64,000 bases of DNA. It comes from Cognatiluteimonas profundi. Its GTDB lineage: Bacteria; Pseudomonadota; Gammaproteobacteria; Xanthomonadales; Xanthomonadaceae. The stretch is taken from assembly GCF_009792795.1 (NCBI RefSeq), contig NZ_VKHQ01000002.1, positions 186,001 through 250,000 of the forward strand. Direction: 5' to 3'. A model generated the notes under the pieces. That model saw only the letters and a list, made by a program, of their open reading frames with translations, was not told the origin of the DNA and searched no databases. Numbering within the stretch: position 1 is the first letter of the stretch; every line of letters starts with the position of its first letter. Position numbers and translations under genes: made by a program. Positions 18,871-29,900 of the stretch are shown here, in pieces.

Positions 18871-19845
18871 CTACGCGGCGGTGGCCGCCTCGATCCGTTC
18901 CCAGGTCGGCTCGTCGACGGCGGCACCGATCGCGAGCGCCTCCAGGTTCTGCGTCAACTGGGCCGCGCGGCTTGCGCCGAGGAGCACGCAGGAGACGTTG
19001 GGATTGCGCAGGCACCACGCGATGGCAAGCGGCGCCGGGGCCACGCCCAGTTCGGCGGCAATGGCGCAGAAGCGGCGGGCACGATTCATGCGGCCGGATT
19101 TCGCATCGCCAAGCACGCCTTGCTTGAGCCAGCTGTAGCCCTCCTGGGCCAGGCGCGAGTCCTGCGGCACGCCCTGGTTGTATTTGCCCGTCAGCAGGCC
19201 CGACGCAAGGGGCGACCAGATGGTGGTGCCCATGCCCAGATCGGCATACAGATCCGCGTATTCGACTTCAACGCGCTCGCGGTGCAGCAGGTTGTACTCC
19301 GGCTGCTCCATCGTGGGCGCATGCAGGTGATGCGCCCTTGCGATGGCGTGCGCATCACGGATCTGGTCGGCCGACCATTCGGACGTCCCCCAGTACAACA
19401 CCTTGCCCTGGCGGATCAGCCCGTCCATGGCCAGGACGGTTTCGGCGATCGGCGTGTCGGGGTCGGGCCGATGGCAGTAATACAGATCGAGGTAGTCCAC
19501 GCGCAGGCGCTTGAGCGCGGCGTGGCAGGCGTCGACCACATGCTTGCGCGACAGGCCCTTCTGCGTCGGACGCGGGTGCTCGACCGAACCGAAGAACACC
19601 TTGCTCGACACGCACCATCCGTCGCGCGGCAGGCGCAGGTCGGCCAGCACGTCGCCCATCACGCGCTCGGCCTCGCCGTTGGCATAGGTCTCGGCGTTGT
19701 CGAAGAAATTGATCCCGTTGTCCCAGGCCAGTGCGATCAGCTCGCGCGCGGCGGAGCGTCCGAGCTGGTTGCCGAAGGTGACCCAGGCGCCGAACGACAG
19801 GGCCGACAACTGCAGGCCGGATGATCCAAGGCGACGGTATTGCAT
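18871..19845 (-). CDS. Aldo/keto reductase, Kv-beta-like
   Basis: 324 residues, TIM-barrel AKR. The catalytic tetrad is visible: Asp and Tyr in FFDNAETYANG, Lys in VSSKVFFGS and His in LYYCHRPDPDTP. MEQPEYNLLHRERVE and GLLTGKYNQG place it with voltage-gated K+ channel beta-subunit-like reductases (YghZ group), which use NADPH on aldehydes. Start 19845 (MQYRRLGSSGL) has GGGAG 7 nt upstream. It is divergent from the Mn-riboswitch gene; substrate unknown. Confidence 0.93.
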   Translation of the reverse strand: MQYRRLGSSGLQLSALSFGAWVTFGNQLGRSAARELIALAWDNGINFFDNAETYANGEAERVMGDVLADLRLPRDGWCVSSKVFFGSVEHPRPTQKGLSRKHVVDACHAALKRLRVDYLDLYYCHRPDPDTPIAETVLAMDGLIRQGKVLYWGTSEWSADQIRDAHAIARAHHLHAPTMEQPEYNLLHRERVEVEYADLYADLGMGTTIWSPLASGLLTGKYNQGVPQDSRLAQEGYSWLKQGVLGDAKSGRMNRARRFCAIAAELGVAPAPLAIAWCLRNPNVSCVLLGASRAAQLTQNLEALAIGAAVDEPTWERIEAATAA

Positions 19846-19899
19846 GGGGTTCTCCCGGGGGCGGCGAGCGCAGTGTATGGCCGTGCCTTGATGCCAAGG

Positions 19900-19905
19900 T
19901 ACAAT
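19900..19905 (+). promoter_or_regulatory. -10 element upstream of the Mn riboswitch
   Basis: TACAAT gives a predicted start near 19912, just before the conserved riboswitch block. The -35 region is weak. Confidence 0.5.
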
Positions 19906-19920
19906 CCCGCCACTTTCCTC

Positions 19921-20100
19921 CTCCGGGGAGTAGTCCACCCGCAGCTTCCGCGGGGACTCGCGTCAACATGCTTGGCCGGCAGGCCATGGCGCGCGTGCGA
20001 CCGGTGCTTCGACATCGGCTGCGGACAAGACCGAAGGCAGGTGCCGCGCCCCAGCCGGGCGCGTGGCGCTTGCTTTCGTCCCTCGTTCGCCCGGCCGGAG
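19921..20100 (+). promoter_or_regulatory. yybP-ykoY manganese riboswitch
   Basis: The leader contains GGGGAGTAG (19925-19933), CGTCAACA (19961-19968) and GACCGAAGGC (20029-20038), the conserved blocks of the Mn2+-sensing yybP-ykoY aptamer, in the right order. Between aptamer and gene, GCCGGGCG (20054-20061) can pair with CGCCCGGC (20088-20095), the latter abutting the CGGAG ribosome-binding site, so control of translation initiation is plausible. The regulated gene is an UPF0016 Mn exporter, as expected for this class. Confidence 0.9.
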
Positions 20101-20106
20101 ACGCAC

Positions 20107-20682
20107 ATGGATATTGGGGCACTGACCCCGGCGCTGGTTTCGGCCGGCACCGTTGCACTGGCCGAAATCGGCGACAAGACGCAATTGCTCGCCTTGTTGC
20201 TGGCCGCGCGATTCCGCAAGCCGCTGCCGATCGTCCTCGGCATCCTGCTGGCCACGCTGCTCAACCATGCCCTCGCCGGCTGGGTCGGTGCGGCCGCGGC
20301 GCAGTGGCTGACGCCGCAGGTGCTGCGCTGGATCGTCGTCGCCAGCTTCCTCGCGATCGCCGCGTGGTCGCTGAAGCCCGACCACCTGGATGCCGATCTG
20401 CCGCTGCCCGCGCACGGCGCTTTCGCGGCAACGGTGGTGGCGTTCTTCGTGGCGGAGATCGGCGACAAGACCCAGGTCGCGACCGTGCTGCTGGCCGCCA
20501 AGTACAGCCCCCTGTGGCAGGTGGTCGCCGGAACCACCATCGGCATGCTGCTGGCGAACGTGCCGGTGGTGCTGCTTGGCAGCCGATTCGCCGATCGACT
20601 GCCGCTGCGGGCGGCTCGCATCGCGGCGGCGGTGTTGTTCCTCGTGCTGGGGCTGTGGGTCGCCTGGCGCGGCGTCGGCTAG
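20107..20682 (+). CDS. mntX: UPF0016/Gdt1-family manganese exporter
   Basis: 191 residues, six predicted membrane helices in two homologous halves. Each half carries the signature EIGDKTQ (residues 20-26 and 117-123), whose acidic residues bind the cation. Bacterial members export Mn2+ and protect against its excess. Control by a Mn riboswitch directly upstream agrees. Start ATG 20107 follows CGGAG; the open frame upstream runs through the riboswitch and is not coding. Confidence 0.94.
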   Translation: MDIGALTPALVSAGTVALAEIGDKTQLLALLLAARFRKPLPIVLGILLATLLNHALAGWVGAAAAQWLTPQVLRWIVVASFLAIAAWSLKPDHLDADLPLPAHGAFAATVVAFFVAEIGDKTQVATVLLAAKYSPLWQVVAGTTIGMLLANVPVVLLGSRFADRLPLRAARIAAAVLFLVLGLWVAWRGVG

Positions 20683-20736
20683 CAGCGACGGGCAATCGCG
20701 ACGGCTATGCTGCAGGCCGGGTCGCCGGGGAATCGC

Positions 20737-21873
20737 GTGAACACACGATTGCAGTCGCTGTCGGAACTCGTCGCCTCGCTGATGGCGCGTCCGGACGAGC
20801 TCATGCTCGAAATCGGTGCCGGCGGCGAACGCCTCGTTGCACGCATACGGGCGTTGTTGTCCGCGCTGTGCCTGCTGTTGCCGCTTGTGGCGGCGCTCAG
20901 CGGAGCCAAGGTCAGCGAGACCTTGATCGGCCTGGCCGCCGCGGTGTTCGTCAACGTCATGGCGCAGGTGTGGCTGGCGCTGACGCGCAACCCGCGCCGC
21001 CACGGCTGGCTTCCTTACGCCACCGGCACCTACGACGTCAGCACCACCACCGCGGTGCTGGCATTGCTGGCGTTGGGCGACCGCGCCGCTGGCCTCAACA
21101 GCCTGGTGGTGTGGGGCTTCTATTCCATCGCCATCGTGCTGACGGCGCTGCGCAACGACGGTCGCCTGACGGCCTACGTCAGCTTGCTGGCGATCGTGCA
21201 GTACGCCGTGCTGGCGTTCGTGATCGTCGCGTCGGCATCCGGATCCGAGCAGCTGGTCTCGATCGACTACGGCACCGTCTCCGTCGACAGCCAGGTCGAG
21301 CGGCTGATCCTGCTGCTGCTCGTCGGCCTGCTCACCATCACCATCGTGTATCGCATGCAGCGGCTGGTGGAGATGTCGGGAACGGACGGCTTGACCGGCC
21401 TGCCCAATCGCCTGTGGCTGTCGCAGCGGATGCCACGCCTGCTCGATGGCGCCCGCGAAGGCGATGGCTCGCTGACACTCGTGCTCATCGACCTGGATCG
21501 TTTCCGCAGCGTCAACGATGAAATTGGATCGCGGGGCGCCGATCGTGCCTTGCGCCAGATCGCCTCGATGCTTGGCGAGATGCTGGAGCCGCGCGAACAC
21601 GTGGCGCGCATCGGCGGCCAGGAGTTCGTACTGTTGCTGCGCAGTCCCATCGGCAGCGCGTGGGAGCGCACCGATCGCCTGCGTCGTTCGCTCGGCGAGC
21701 GGATGTTCCTGCCCGACTCGGGCGGCGACCCGCAGCGCATCACGCTGAGCGCGGGACTGGTGGCGTGGCCGCAGGATGGCCCCGACCTGTCGGCGTTGCT
21801 GCGCAGCGCCGATCGCCGCCTGCAACAGGCCAAGCGTGACGGCAGCAACCGGATCGTCGCGCGCGACGCCTGA
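20737..21873 (+). CDS. Membrane GGDEF-domain protein with degenerate active site
   Basis: About 378 residues: five or six hydrophobic helices (about 40-205), a short linker, then a GGDEF domain opening with DGLTGLPNRLWL. The signature reads GGQEF (residues 293-297) instead of GG[DE]EF, and no RxxD inhibitory site lies five residues before it. The altered third residue normally helps bind the catalytic metal, so cyclase activity may be lost or reduced; a c-di-GMP/GTP-binding regulatory role is possible. Start GTG 20737 has GGGGA 6 nt upstream; ATG 20707 is the alternative. Co-oriented with mntX, 54 bp apart. Confidence 0.85.
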   Translation: MNTRLQSLSELVASLMARPDELMLEIGAGGERLVARIRALLSALCLLLPLVAALSGAKVSETLIGLAAAVFVNVMAQVWLALTRNPRRHGWLPYATGTYDVSTTTAVLALLALGDRAAGLNSLVVWGFYSIAIVLTALRNDGRLTAYVSLLAIVQYAVLAFVIVASASGSEQLVSIDYGTVSVDSQVERLILLLLVGLLTITIVYRMQRLVEMSGTDGLTGLPNRLWLSQRMPRLLDGAREGDGSLTLVLIDLDRFRSVNDEIGSRGADRALRQIASMLGEMLEPREHVARIGGQEFVLLLRSPIGSAWERTDRLRRSLGERMFLPDSGGDPQRITLSAGLVAWPQDGPDLSALLRSADRRLQQAKRDGSNRIVARDA

Positions 21874-21919
21874 GACGCCATCATCCTCGCGCGGCGAAGG
21901 CCGCTGACGGGGCACCGAC

Positions 21920-21925
21920 TACAAT
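21920..21925 (+). promoter_or_regulatory. -10 element placing the dusB transcript start at its ATG
   Basis: TACAAT is followed by exactly 6 nt and then the dusB ATG, and no Shine-Dalgarno sequence is present. This predicts a leaderless mRNA. Confidence 0.5.
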
Positions 21926-21931
21926 GGCCGC

Positions 21932-22945
<1,014 letters not shown>

Positions 22946-23044
22946 ACAGGCAAGCCGCCCCGGAACTCGCCGGCGGCCGCTGCCGCAGGCGGCGTGCAAC
23001 TGAACCATCGGGCCGGGGGACAATGCAGCCGGCCAAACCGCCGT

Positions 23045-23090
23045 GTATCATGCGCGGCCATCCTTTCATCCGCATCAAGGGATGAATCCT
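23045..23090 (+). promoter_or_regulatory. metK promoter -10 and hairpin leader
   Basis: A TATCAT -10 (23045-23050) precedes a leader in which TTCATCC pairs with GGATGAA across an 8-nt loop and is followed by TCCTTTTT. A second CATCC just upstream could pair with the same GGATG. This resembles a weak terminator/antiterminator. No known SAM riboswitch core is visible. Confidence 0.4.
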
Positions 23091-23111
23091 TTTTCTCTGG
23101 AGCCGCGATCG

Positions 23112-24335
23112 ATGTCCAGCTACCTGTTCACTTCCGAATCCGTGTCCGAGGGTCATCCGGACAAGGTCGCCGACCAGATTTCCGATGCCGTCCTCGACGC
23201 GATCATCGCGCAGGACCCGCGTGCGCGCGTCGCGTGCGAAACCATGGTCAAGACCGGCGTGGCGATCGTCGCCGGCGAAGTCACCACCTCGGCCTGGGTC
23301 GACATCGAAGCGCTTGCGCGCAAGGTGATCTGCGACATCGGCTATACCGATTCGAACGTCGGCTTCGACGGCGCCACCTGCGGCGTGCTCAACCTGATCG
23401 GCAAGCAGTCGGTCGACATCGCCGCCGGCGTCGACCGCAAGAAGCCGGAAGAACAAGGTGCCGGCGACCAGGGCCTGATGTTCGGCTACGCCTGCAACGA
23501 GGCGCCGGAATTCATGCCCGCGCCGATCTATTACGCGCATCGCCTGGTCGAGCAGCAGGCCAAGGTGCGCAAGCAGAAGAATTCCAAGCTGCCCTGGCTG
23601 CGCCCGGATGCCAAGTCGCAGGTGACCCTGCGCTACGACCACATGCACAACGTGATCGGCCTGGACGCGGTGGTGCTGTCGACGCAGCATGATCCCGGCA
23701 TCAAGCACAAGGACCTGGTCGAGGGCGTCTACGAGCACATCCTCAAGCCGGTGCTGCCCAAGGCGATGCTCGATGCGCTGCCGAAGAAGAACGTGCACAT
23801 CAACCCGACCGGCATCTTCGTCATCGGCGGACCCGTCGGCGACTGCGGCCTGACCGGCCGCAAGATCATCGTCGACACCTACGGCGGCATGGCCCGCCAC
23901 GGCGGCGGCGCGTTCTCCGGCAAGGATCCGTCCAAGGTGGATCGCTCGGCAGCCTACGCCGCGCGCTATGTCGCCAAGAACATCGTCGCGGCCGGCATTG
24001 CCGACCGTTGCGAGGTGCAGGTGTCCTACGCGATCGGCGTCGCCGAACCCACGTCGATTTCGGTCACCACATTCGGCACCGGCAAGATCGATGATGAGCA
24101 GATCGAGAAGCTGATCCGGCGCCATTTCGACCTGCGCCCTTACGGCGTCGTGAAGATGCTGGACCTGATCCATCCGGTGTACCAGGCGACCGCGGCCTAC
24201 GGCCACTTCGGCCGCAAGCCAAAGGATGTCAGCTACGTCGATGGCAACGGCAAGAAGCAGACGGCGACTGCGTTCTCCTGGGAACGGACCGATCGTGCCG
24301 AGGAACTGCGCAAGGACGCGGGACTGAAGAAGTAA
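23112..24335 (+). CDS. metK: S-adenosylmethionine synthetase
   Basis: 407 residues. [27 protein letters not shown] with the methionine-site loop, [18 protein letters not shown] and the VAYAIG-like [10 protein letters not shown] are canonical MetK signatures. It makes SAM from methionine and ATP, releasing PPi and Pi. It lies 6 kb upstream of ahcY-metF on the same strand, the other genes of the methyl cycle, but a terminator and three unrelated genes intervene. GGAG lies about 11 nt before the ATG. Confidence 0.98.
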   Translation: MSSYLFTSESVSEGHPDKVADQISDAVLDAIIAQDPRARVACETMVKTGVAIVAGEVTTSAWVDIEALARKVICDIGYTDSNVGFDGATCGVLNLIGKQSVDIAAGVDRKKPEEQGAGDQGLMFGYACNEAPEFMPAPIYYAHRLVEQQAKVRKQKNSKLPWLRPDAKSQVTLRYDHMHNVIGLDAVVLSTQHDPGIKHKDLVEGVYEHILKPVLPKAMLDALPKKNVHINPTGIFVIGGPVGDCGLTGRKIIVDTYGGMARHGGGAFSGKDPSKVDRSAAYAARYVAKNIVAAGIADRCEVQVSYAIGVAEPTSISVTTFGTGKIDDEQIEKLIRRHFDLRPYGVVKMLDLIHPVYQATAAYGHFGRKPKDVSYVDGNGKKQTATAFSWERTDRAEELRKDAGLKK

Positions 24336-24367
24336 GCAGCCCGCACGCTAACTACCTGCTCCACGGA

Positions 24368-24391
24368 CGGGCCGCACTGCGGCCCGTTTTC
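24368..24391 (+). terminator. metK terminator
   Basis: 8-bp stem CGGGCCGC/GCGGCCCG with a 3-nt loop, then TTTTCGTT, 33 bp after the metK stop. Confidence 0.85.
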
Positions 24392-24455
24392 GTTCTACGG
24401 ATCATCCGTGAATGGCGTCGATTCCCGACGCTCCCCTTGTCAATTTACCGTCCCC

Positions 24456-26054
24456 ATGACCATGAACATCCCATCGACGCCACAACCCTCCGACGCCCGA
24501 CCCGATGAGCAGGCACCCGATGCCATCGCGGTGCTCGACGCGATCGCCGCGCTCGAGGCCATGGCGGCCGACCGCACGCTGATCGACGGCCTGCCCGCCG
24601 ACCAGCGCGCGCGCCTGCAGCAAGCCGTGGCCCGCATCTACGAGCCCGATCCGCATGCCCGTCGGCAGCGGCTCAAGGCGCTCGAGCGCCAGCGCAATGC
24701 CGACAACATCCGCCGTGCCGACGCGCTGCTGGATCGCACCGGCATCCGCGAACTGCGCCGCAAGCCGGTGTTCACCACCCCGAACTATTTCCCGCCGGCG
24801 CTGGTCGCGCCGGAAGCGCCGCCGATCGTCGAATCGCCCGAACAACGCCACTGCTACGTCTGCAAGCAGAAGTACACGCGCCTGCACCACTTCTACGACC
24901 AGCTGTGCCCGCCGTGCGCGGAGTTCAACTTCGCCAAGCGCACGGAGCTGGCGAACCTCGACGGGCGCATCGCGCTGCTGACCGGCGGCCGCGTCAAGAT
25001 CGGTTACCAGGCGGGTCTGAAGTTGTTGCGCGCCGGTGCGCGGCTGATCGTCACCACGCGTTTTCCGCGCGACTCCGCCGCGCGCTACGCGCAGGAGCCC
25101 GACTTCGACCAGTGGGGCCATCGCCTGGAAGTCTTCGGCCTGGACCTGCGCCACACGCCGAGCGTCGAGGCCTTCTGCCGCGAGCTCGCTGCGCGCCTGC
25201 CGCGACTGGATTTCATCATCAACAACGCCTGCCAGACGGTGCGTCGCCCGCCGGACTTCTATGCGCACATGATGGCCGGCGAAACCGCCGCCCTGACCGA
25301 CGTGCCGGAATCCGTGCGCCGGCTGGTCGGTCACTATGAAGGTCTGCGTGGCCACGACATCCTCGGCGAACGACCGCGCGACATCGCGTCGGCCATGCGT
25401 CAGTCGATCGGCCATGTCACCGAGACAGCGGGCCTGGTGCATCCGGCGGAACTGTCGCAGGTGCCGCTGATGGCCGAAGAGCTGCTGGGGCAGAAGCACC
25501 TGTTCCCCGAAGGGCGCCTGGACCAGGATCTGCAGCAGGTCGACCTGCGCGGGCGTAATTCCTGGCGACTGCTGATGGCCGAGGTCCCCTCGGTGGAGTT
25601 GCTGGAAGTGCAGCTGGTCAACGCCATCGCGCCCTTCATCATCAACGCGCGCCTGAAGCCGCTGATGCTGCGCACCGACGGCACCCATGGTCCAAGCCGC
25701 GACAAGCACATCGTCAACGTCTCGGCGGTCGAGGGACAGTTCTATCGCAACTTCAAGACCACCCGCCATCCGCACACGAACATGGCCAAGGCCGCGCTCA
25801 ACATGATGACGCGCACCGCCGCGGCCGATTACCACGGCGACGGCATCCACATGAACAGCGTCGACACCGGCTGGGTGACCGACGAGGATCCGGCCGAGCT
25901 CGCCGCGCGCAAGACGCTGGAGGAGCGCTTCCACCCGCCGCTGGACATCGTCGATGGCGCCGCGCGCATCGTCGACCCGATCATCAGCGGCCTCAATACC
26001 GGCGAGCACGTCTGGGGCCAGTTCCTCAAGGACTACCGGCCGACAGACTGGTAA
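24456..26054 (+). CDS. SDR-family protein with N-terminal zinc ribbon and no catalytic Tyr
   Basis: 532 residues. A helical N-terminal region (1-125) is followed by two CxxC pairs (C133/C136 and C151/C154) forming a probable zinc ribbon. A Rossmann short-chain dehydrogenase domain then opens with LLTGGRVKIGYQAG (175-188) and shows INNACQT, a variant of the NNAG motif. At the active site the YxxxK pattern reads TNMAK (T441, K445), so the usual Tyr is absent. About 100 residues after NNACQT are non-standard for SDRs. Function unknown; a non-classical oxidoreductase or a binding protein are both possible. ATG 24456 lacks a clear ribosome-binding site; GTG 24408 is the alternative. Confidence 0.82.
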   Translation: MTMNIPSTPQPSDARPDEQAPDAIAVLDAIAALEAMAADRTLIDGLPADQRARLQQAVARIYEPDPHARRQRLKALERQRNADNIRRADALLDRTGIRELRRKPVFTTPNYFPPALVAPEAPPIVESPEQRHCYVCKQKYTRLHHFYDQLCPPCAEFNFAKRTELANLDGRIALLTGGRVKIGYQAGLKLLRAGARLIVTTRFPRDSAARYAQEPDFDQWGHRLEVFGLDLRHTPSVEAFCRELAARLPRLDFIINNACQTVRRPPDFYAHMMAGETAALTDVPESVRRLVGHYEGLRGHDILGERPRDIASAMRQSIGHVTETAGLVHPAELSQVPLMAEELLGQKHLFPEGRLDQDLQQVDLRGRNSWRLLMAEVPSVELLEVQLVNAIAPFIINARLKPLMLRTDGTHGPSRDKHIVNVSAVEGQFYRNFKTTRHPHTNMAKAALNMMTRTAAADYHGDGIHMNSVDTGWVTDEDPAELAARKTLEERFHPPLDIVDGAARIVDPIISGLNTGEHVWGQFLKDYRPTDW

Positions 26055-26271
26055 GGGGAATTCCCCCGACCAGTCAAACACGCGGAAGTCCGACCCTGGA
26101 AAGGGCAGAGCCCTTCCGCGGCGGTCGCTCCCGGCGCGCGGCGGGGCGTTGGGGTGTGGACCGCCGAGCGCATCGGATTGCGGCGCACCATGACTTCCGG
26201 CCTTAACCCCGGCCCGGCTTGACCGGTAAGCTCGGCTGGATGGCTCCGTCCGGGCGCCTGGGAGATCGATC

Positions 26272-26973
26272 ATGTTGCTGCGTCTCGCACTTGCGGCCGG
26301 CTTGGCCGGCTTGTCCTTACCTGCTTTCGCCGTGACCGCCGACCAGCTGGTCGCAAAAAACCTCGAAGCCCGCGGAGGCGCCGACAAGCTGCGCGCCATC
26401 ACCTCGATGCACACCGTCGGCAAGATGCGGCTCGGCGGCAACCTCGAAGCGAAGACCGAAACCTTCGCCCTGGCGCCAGACAAGTTCCGGCAGGAACTGT
26501 CGCTGCAGGGGCTGACCGCGGTGCAGTCGTGGGACGGGCAGCAGGCCTGGGCGATCAATCCATTCGAGGGACGCCGCGATCCGCAGAAGCTCAGCGGCGA
26601 CGACACCAAGGACCTCGTGCAGTCGGCGGATATCGCCGGCCCGCTGCTCGATGCGCAGAAGAAGGGCGAGCGCATCGAATACCTGGGCACCGAGGATATC
26701 GATGGCACCGACGCGCACAAGCTGCGCGTGACCTTCAAGAATGGCGACAGCCGCGTCATCTACCTGGATCCGGACCAGTTCCTCGAGATCCGCGTGGTCG
26801 ACCACCGGATCGTGCGTGGCCAGGAGCAGGTGCAGACCACCGACGTGGGCGAATACGAGAAAGTCGACGGCGTGTACTTCCCGTTCGAGCAGGGCCAGAA
26901 CCACATTGAATCCGCCGAACTGAACAAGCCGATCGACGCGGCGATGTTCTCCTTCCCCACTGCCAAGCACTGA
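26272..26973 (+). CDS. Periplasmic LolA-like outer-membrane lipoprotein-sorting fold protein
   Basis: 233 residues with a signal peptide (LLRLALAAGLAGLSLPAFA, cleavage after AFA). The mature part starts with ADQLVAKNLEARGGADKLRAI, and continues with alternating strands such as QSWDGQQAWAINPFEG and VIYLDPDQFLEIR, the pattern of the LolA/LolB fold family. It is not LolA itself (different length and motifs). Function unknown. Only 13 bp separate it from the sortilin-like gene downstream, so the two are likely co-transcribed. Confidence 0.78.
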   Translation: MLLRLALAAGLAGLSLPAFAVTADQLVAKNLEARGGADKLRAITSMHTVGKMRLGGNLEAKTETFALAPDKFRQELSLQGLTAVQSWDGQQAWAINPFEGRRDPQKLSGDDTKDLVQSADIAGPLLDAQKKGERIEYLGTEDIDGTDAHKLRVTFKNGDSRVIYLDPDQFLEIRVVDHRIVRGQEQVQTTDVGEYEKVDGVYFPFEQGQNHIESAELNKPIDAAMFSFPTAKH

Positions 26974-26986
26974 GCTGGAGACCGCC

Positions 26987-29900
26987 ATGCATCGTTCCAT
27001 CACATTGCTCGCCCTCGCCCTGGGAGTGTCGTTGTCCGCGGCCGCCAGCGCGCAGGCCCCGGCGTCGCACACCGGCAGCTTCGACCAGGGCGTGATCTCC
27101 GGCCTTGGCATCCGCAACATCGGTTCGGCCGCGATGAGCGGCCGCATCGCAGCAGTCGCGGGCGGCCACGCCAAGAATGGCGACACCGTCTTCTACATCG
27201 GTTCCGCCAGCGGCGGCTTGTGGAAGTCGACCGACGGCGGCACGACGTTCAAGCCGAAGTTCGACAAGCAGCCCGTGCAGTCCATCGGTTCGATCGCCCT
27301 TGACCCGCGCGACCCGGACAACGTCTGGGTCGGCACTGGCGAAGCCTGGACGCGCGGCTCGGTGTCGATCGGCAATGGCGTCTATCACTCCACCGACGGT
27401 GGCGAGACCTGGGCCAATGTCGGACTGCCGCAGTCCGAGCGCATCGTCAAGCTCGCGGTCGATCCACGCGACGGCAACACCGTGCTCGCGTGCGTCACCG
27501 GCAAGCTCTGGAGCGATTCGGCCGAGCGTGGCGTCTACCGCACCAGCAACGGCGGCAAGAGCTGGACGCAGGTGCTCAAGGGCGGCAACGGTTCGACCGG
27601 TTGCGGCGGCATGAGCATCGATGCGAAGAATCCCGGCGTCGTGTTCGCCTCGCTGTGGGATTTCCGCCGCAAGGGCTGGACCTTCCGCTCCGGCGGCGAA
27701 AATGCCGACGCGCCATCGGGCAGCGGCCTGTACCGCTCCGCCGATGGCGGCAGGACCTGGACCGAAGTCACTGGCGGCGGACTGCCGGCCAAGCCCTACG
27801 GCCGCATCGCCGTCGCGGTTGCGCCATCGGATTCGAAAGTCGTGTACGCATTCGTCGAGGCGGTGAAGAGCGCGCTGTTCCGCTCCGATGACGGCGGCAA
27901 GACCTGGGACCGCCGCGACGACAGCCAGATGATGGTGTGGCGTCCGTTCTACTTTGCCAACCTGATCGTCGATCCGACCAATCCCGATCGCCTGTTCAAG
28001 CCCGACCTGCGGCTGATCCAGAGCCTGGATGGCGGCAAGACCTTCGCCGACGTCGGCGGCGGCGCCCACGGCGACTTCCATGACGTCTGGATCGACCCGA
28101 AGGATCCGCAGAAGGTCATCGCCGGCGACGACGGCGGCCTGTGGCTGTCCAAGGACGGCGGCAACCGCTGGTGGAAGGCCAACAACCTGCCGATCTCGCA
28201 GTTCTACCACGTGAGTGTCGACAACGATGATCCGTACCACGTGTACGGCGGCCTGCAGGACAACAGCTCGTGGGTCGGCGATTCGTCCTATCCGGGCGGC
28301 ATCACCAACTCGCGCTGGGAAAACATGTTCGGCGGCGACGGCTTCTGGATGTTCCCCGACCCCTCGGACCACAAGTTCATCTATGCCGAGTCGCAGGGCG
28401 GCAACATCGGCCGGGTCAACCGCATCACGCATGAGTACCGCGACATCCAGCCACGCGCGAACTACAAGGAAAAACTGCGCTGGAACTGGAATGCCCCGAT
28501 CGCGCTGTCGCCGACCGACAAGGACACGCTGTACATCGGTTCGCAGTTCCTGTTCCGCAGCCACGACCACGGCCAGACCTGGGACCGCATCTCGCCCGAC
28601 CTGACCACCAACGATCCGAAGAAGCAACTGCAGGAACAGTCCGGCGGCATCACCGTGGACAATTCCGCGGCCGAGATGCACACGACGATCTACTCGATCA
28701 GCGAGTCGCCCAAGGACAGCAAGGTGATCTGGGTCGGCACCGACGACGGCAACGTCCAGGTCACGCGCGATGGCGGCAAGTCGTGGAAGAACGTGACGGC
28801 GGGCGCGGGCGTGCCGGCGAACTCATGGGTGTCGTATGTCGACGCGGGGCGTTTCGACGCCGGCACCGCGTACGTCACCTTCGATCGCCACACCTTCGGC
28901 GACATGGCGCCGATGCTCTACAAGACCACCGACTACGGTTCGCATTGGCAGGCGCTGGCGAATGCGGCGCAGACCAAGGGCATCAAGGGGTTTGCGTATG
29001 TCCTGCGCGAGGACCCGGTGCGCCGTGGCCTGCTGTACGCCGGCACCGAATTCGGCCTGTGGATCTCGCCTGACGACGGCGCCACCTGGGCGCAGTTCAA
29101 GGGTGGTGATTTCCCGGCGGTCTCGGTGCGCGACCTGGTGGTGCAGCCGCGCGACGGCGACCTCGTGCTGGCCACGCATGGTCGCGGGATCTGGATCATC
29201 GACGACCTCACACCGCTGCGGTCGCTGACGCCGGCGATCCTGCAGCAGGACGCCGTGTTCCTGCCCACGCGTCCGCAGCAGCAGCGCATCAGCACGTTCG
29301 GCGGCTGGCCCGAAGGCGACGCCAGTTACGCCGGCACCAGCGCGTCCACCGACGCCACGATCACCTATTACCAGAAGGCCAGGCACCTGTTCGGACCGCT
29401 CAAGCTCGAGGTGCTGGATGCGCAGGGCAAGGTGATCGACACCCTGCCCGCCGGCAAGCGTCGCGGCATCAATCGCGTGGCCTGGTCGATGAGCGTCAAG
29501 CCGCCGGTGGTGCCGCCGGCCGCATCGATCGCCGGCAGTGCCACGCAGGGTCCGCGCGTCCCACCGGGCACCTACACCGTGCGCATGACCAAGGGTGATC
29601 GCGTCATCGAGGAAAAGGTCGACGTGCTGCTGGATCCGCGCTCACCGTTCACCGTCGCCGATCGCCGAGAACAATTCGCCGCGGTGATGAAGGTGCATGG
29701 CATGTTCGGCCAGATGAGCGACCTGGTCGCACGCATCCAGGCGGTCCGCGCGGGTGCCGGCCAGGCGGCTGCGAAGCTCCCCGAGGCCGATCCGCTGCAC
29801 GCGCAGCTGCTGGCCCTGTCCGACAAGGCCGACACCATCCGCAAGCAGATCGTCGCCACGAAGGAAGGCGGCGCGATCACGGGCGAGGAGCGCCTGCGCG

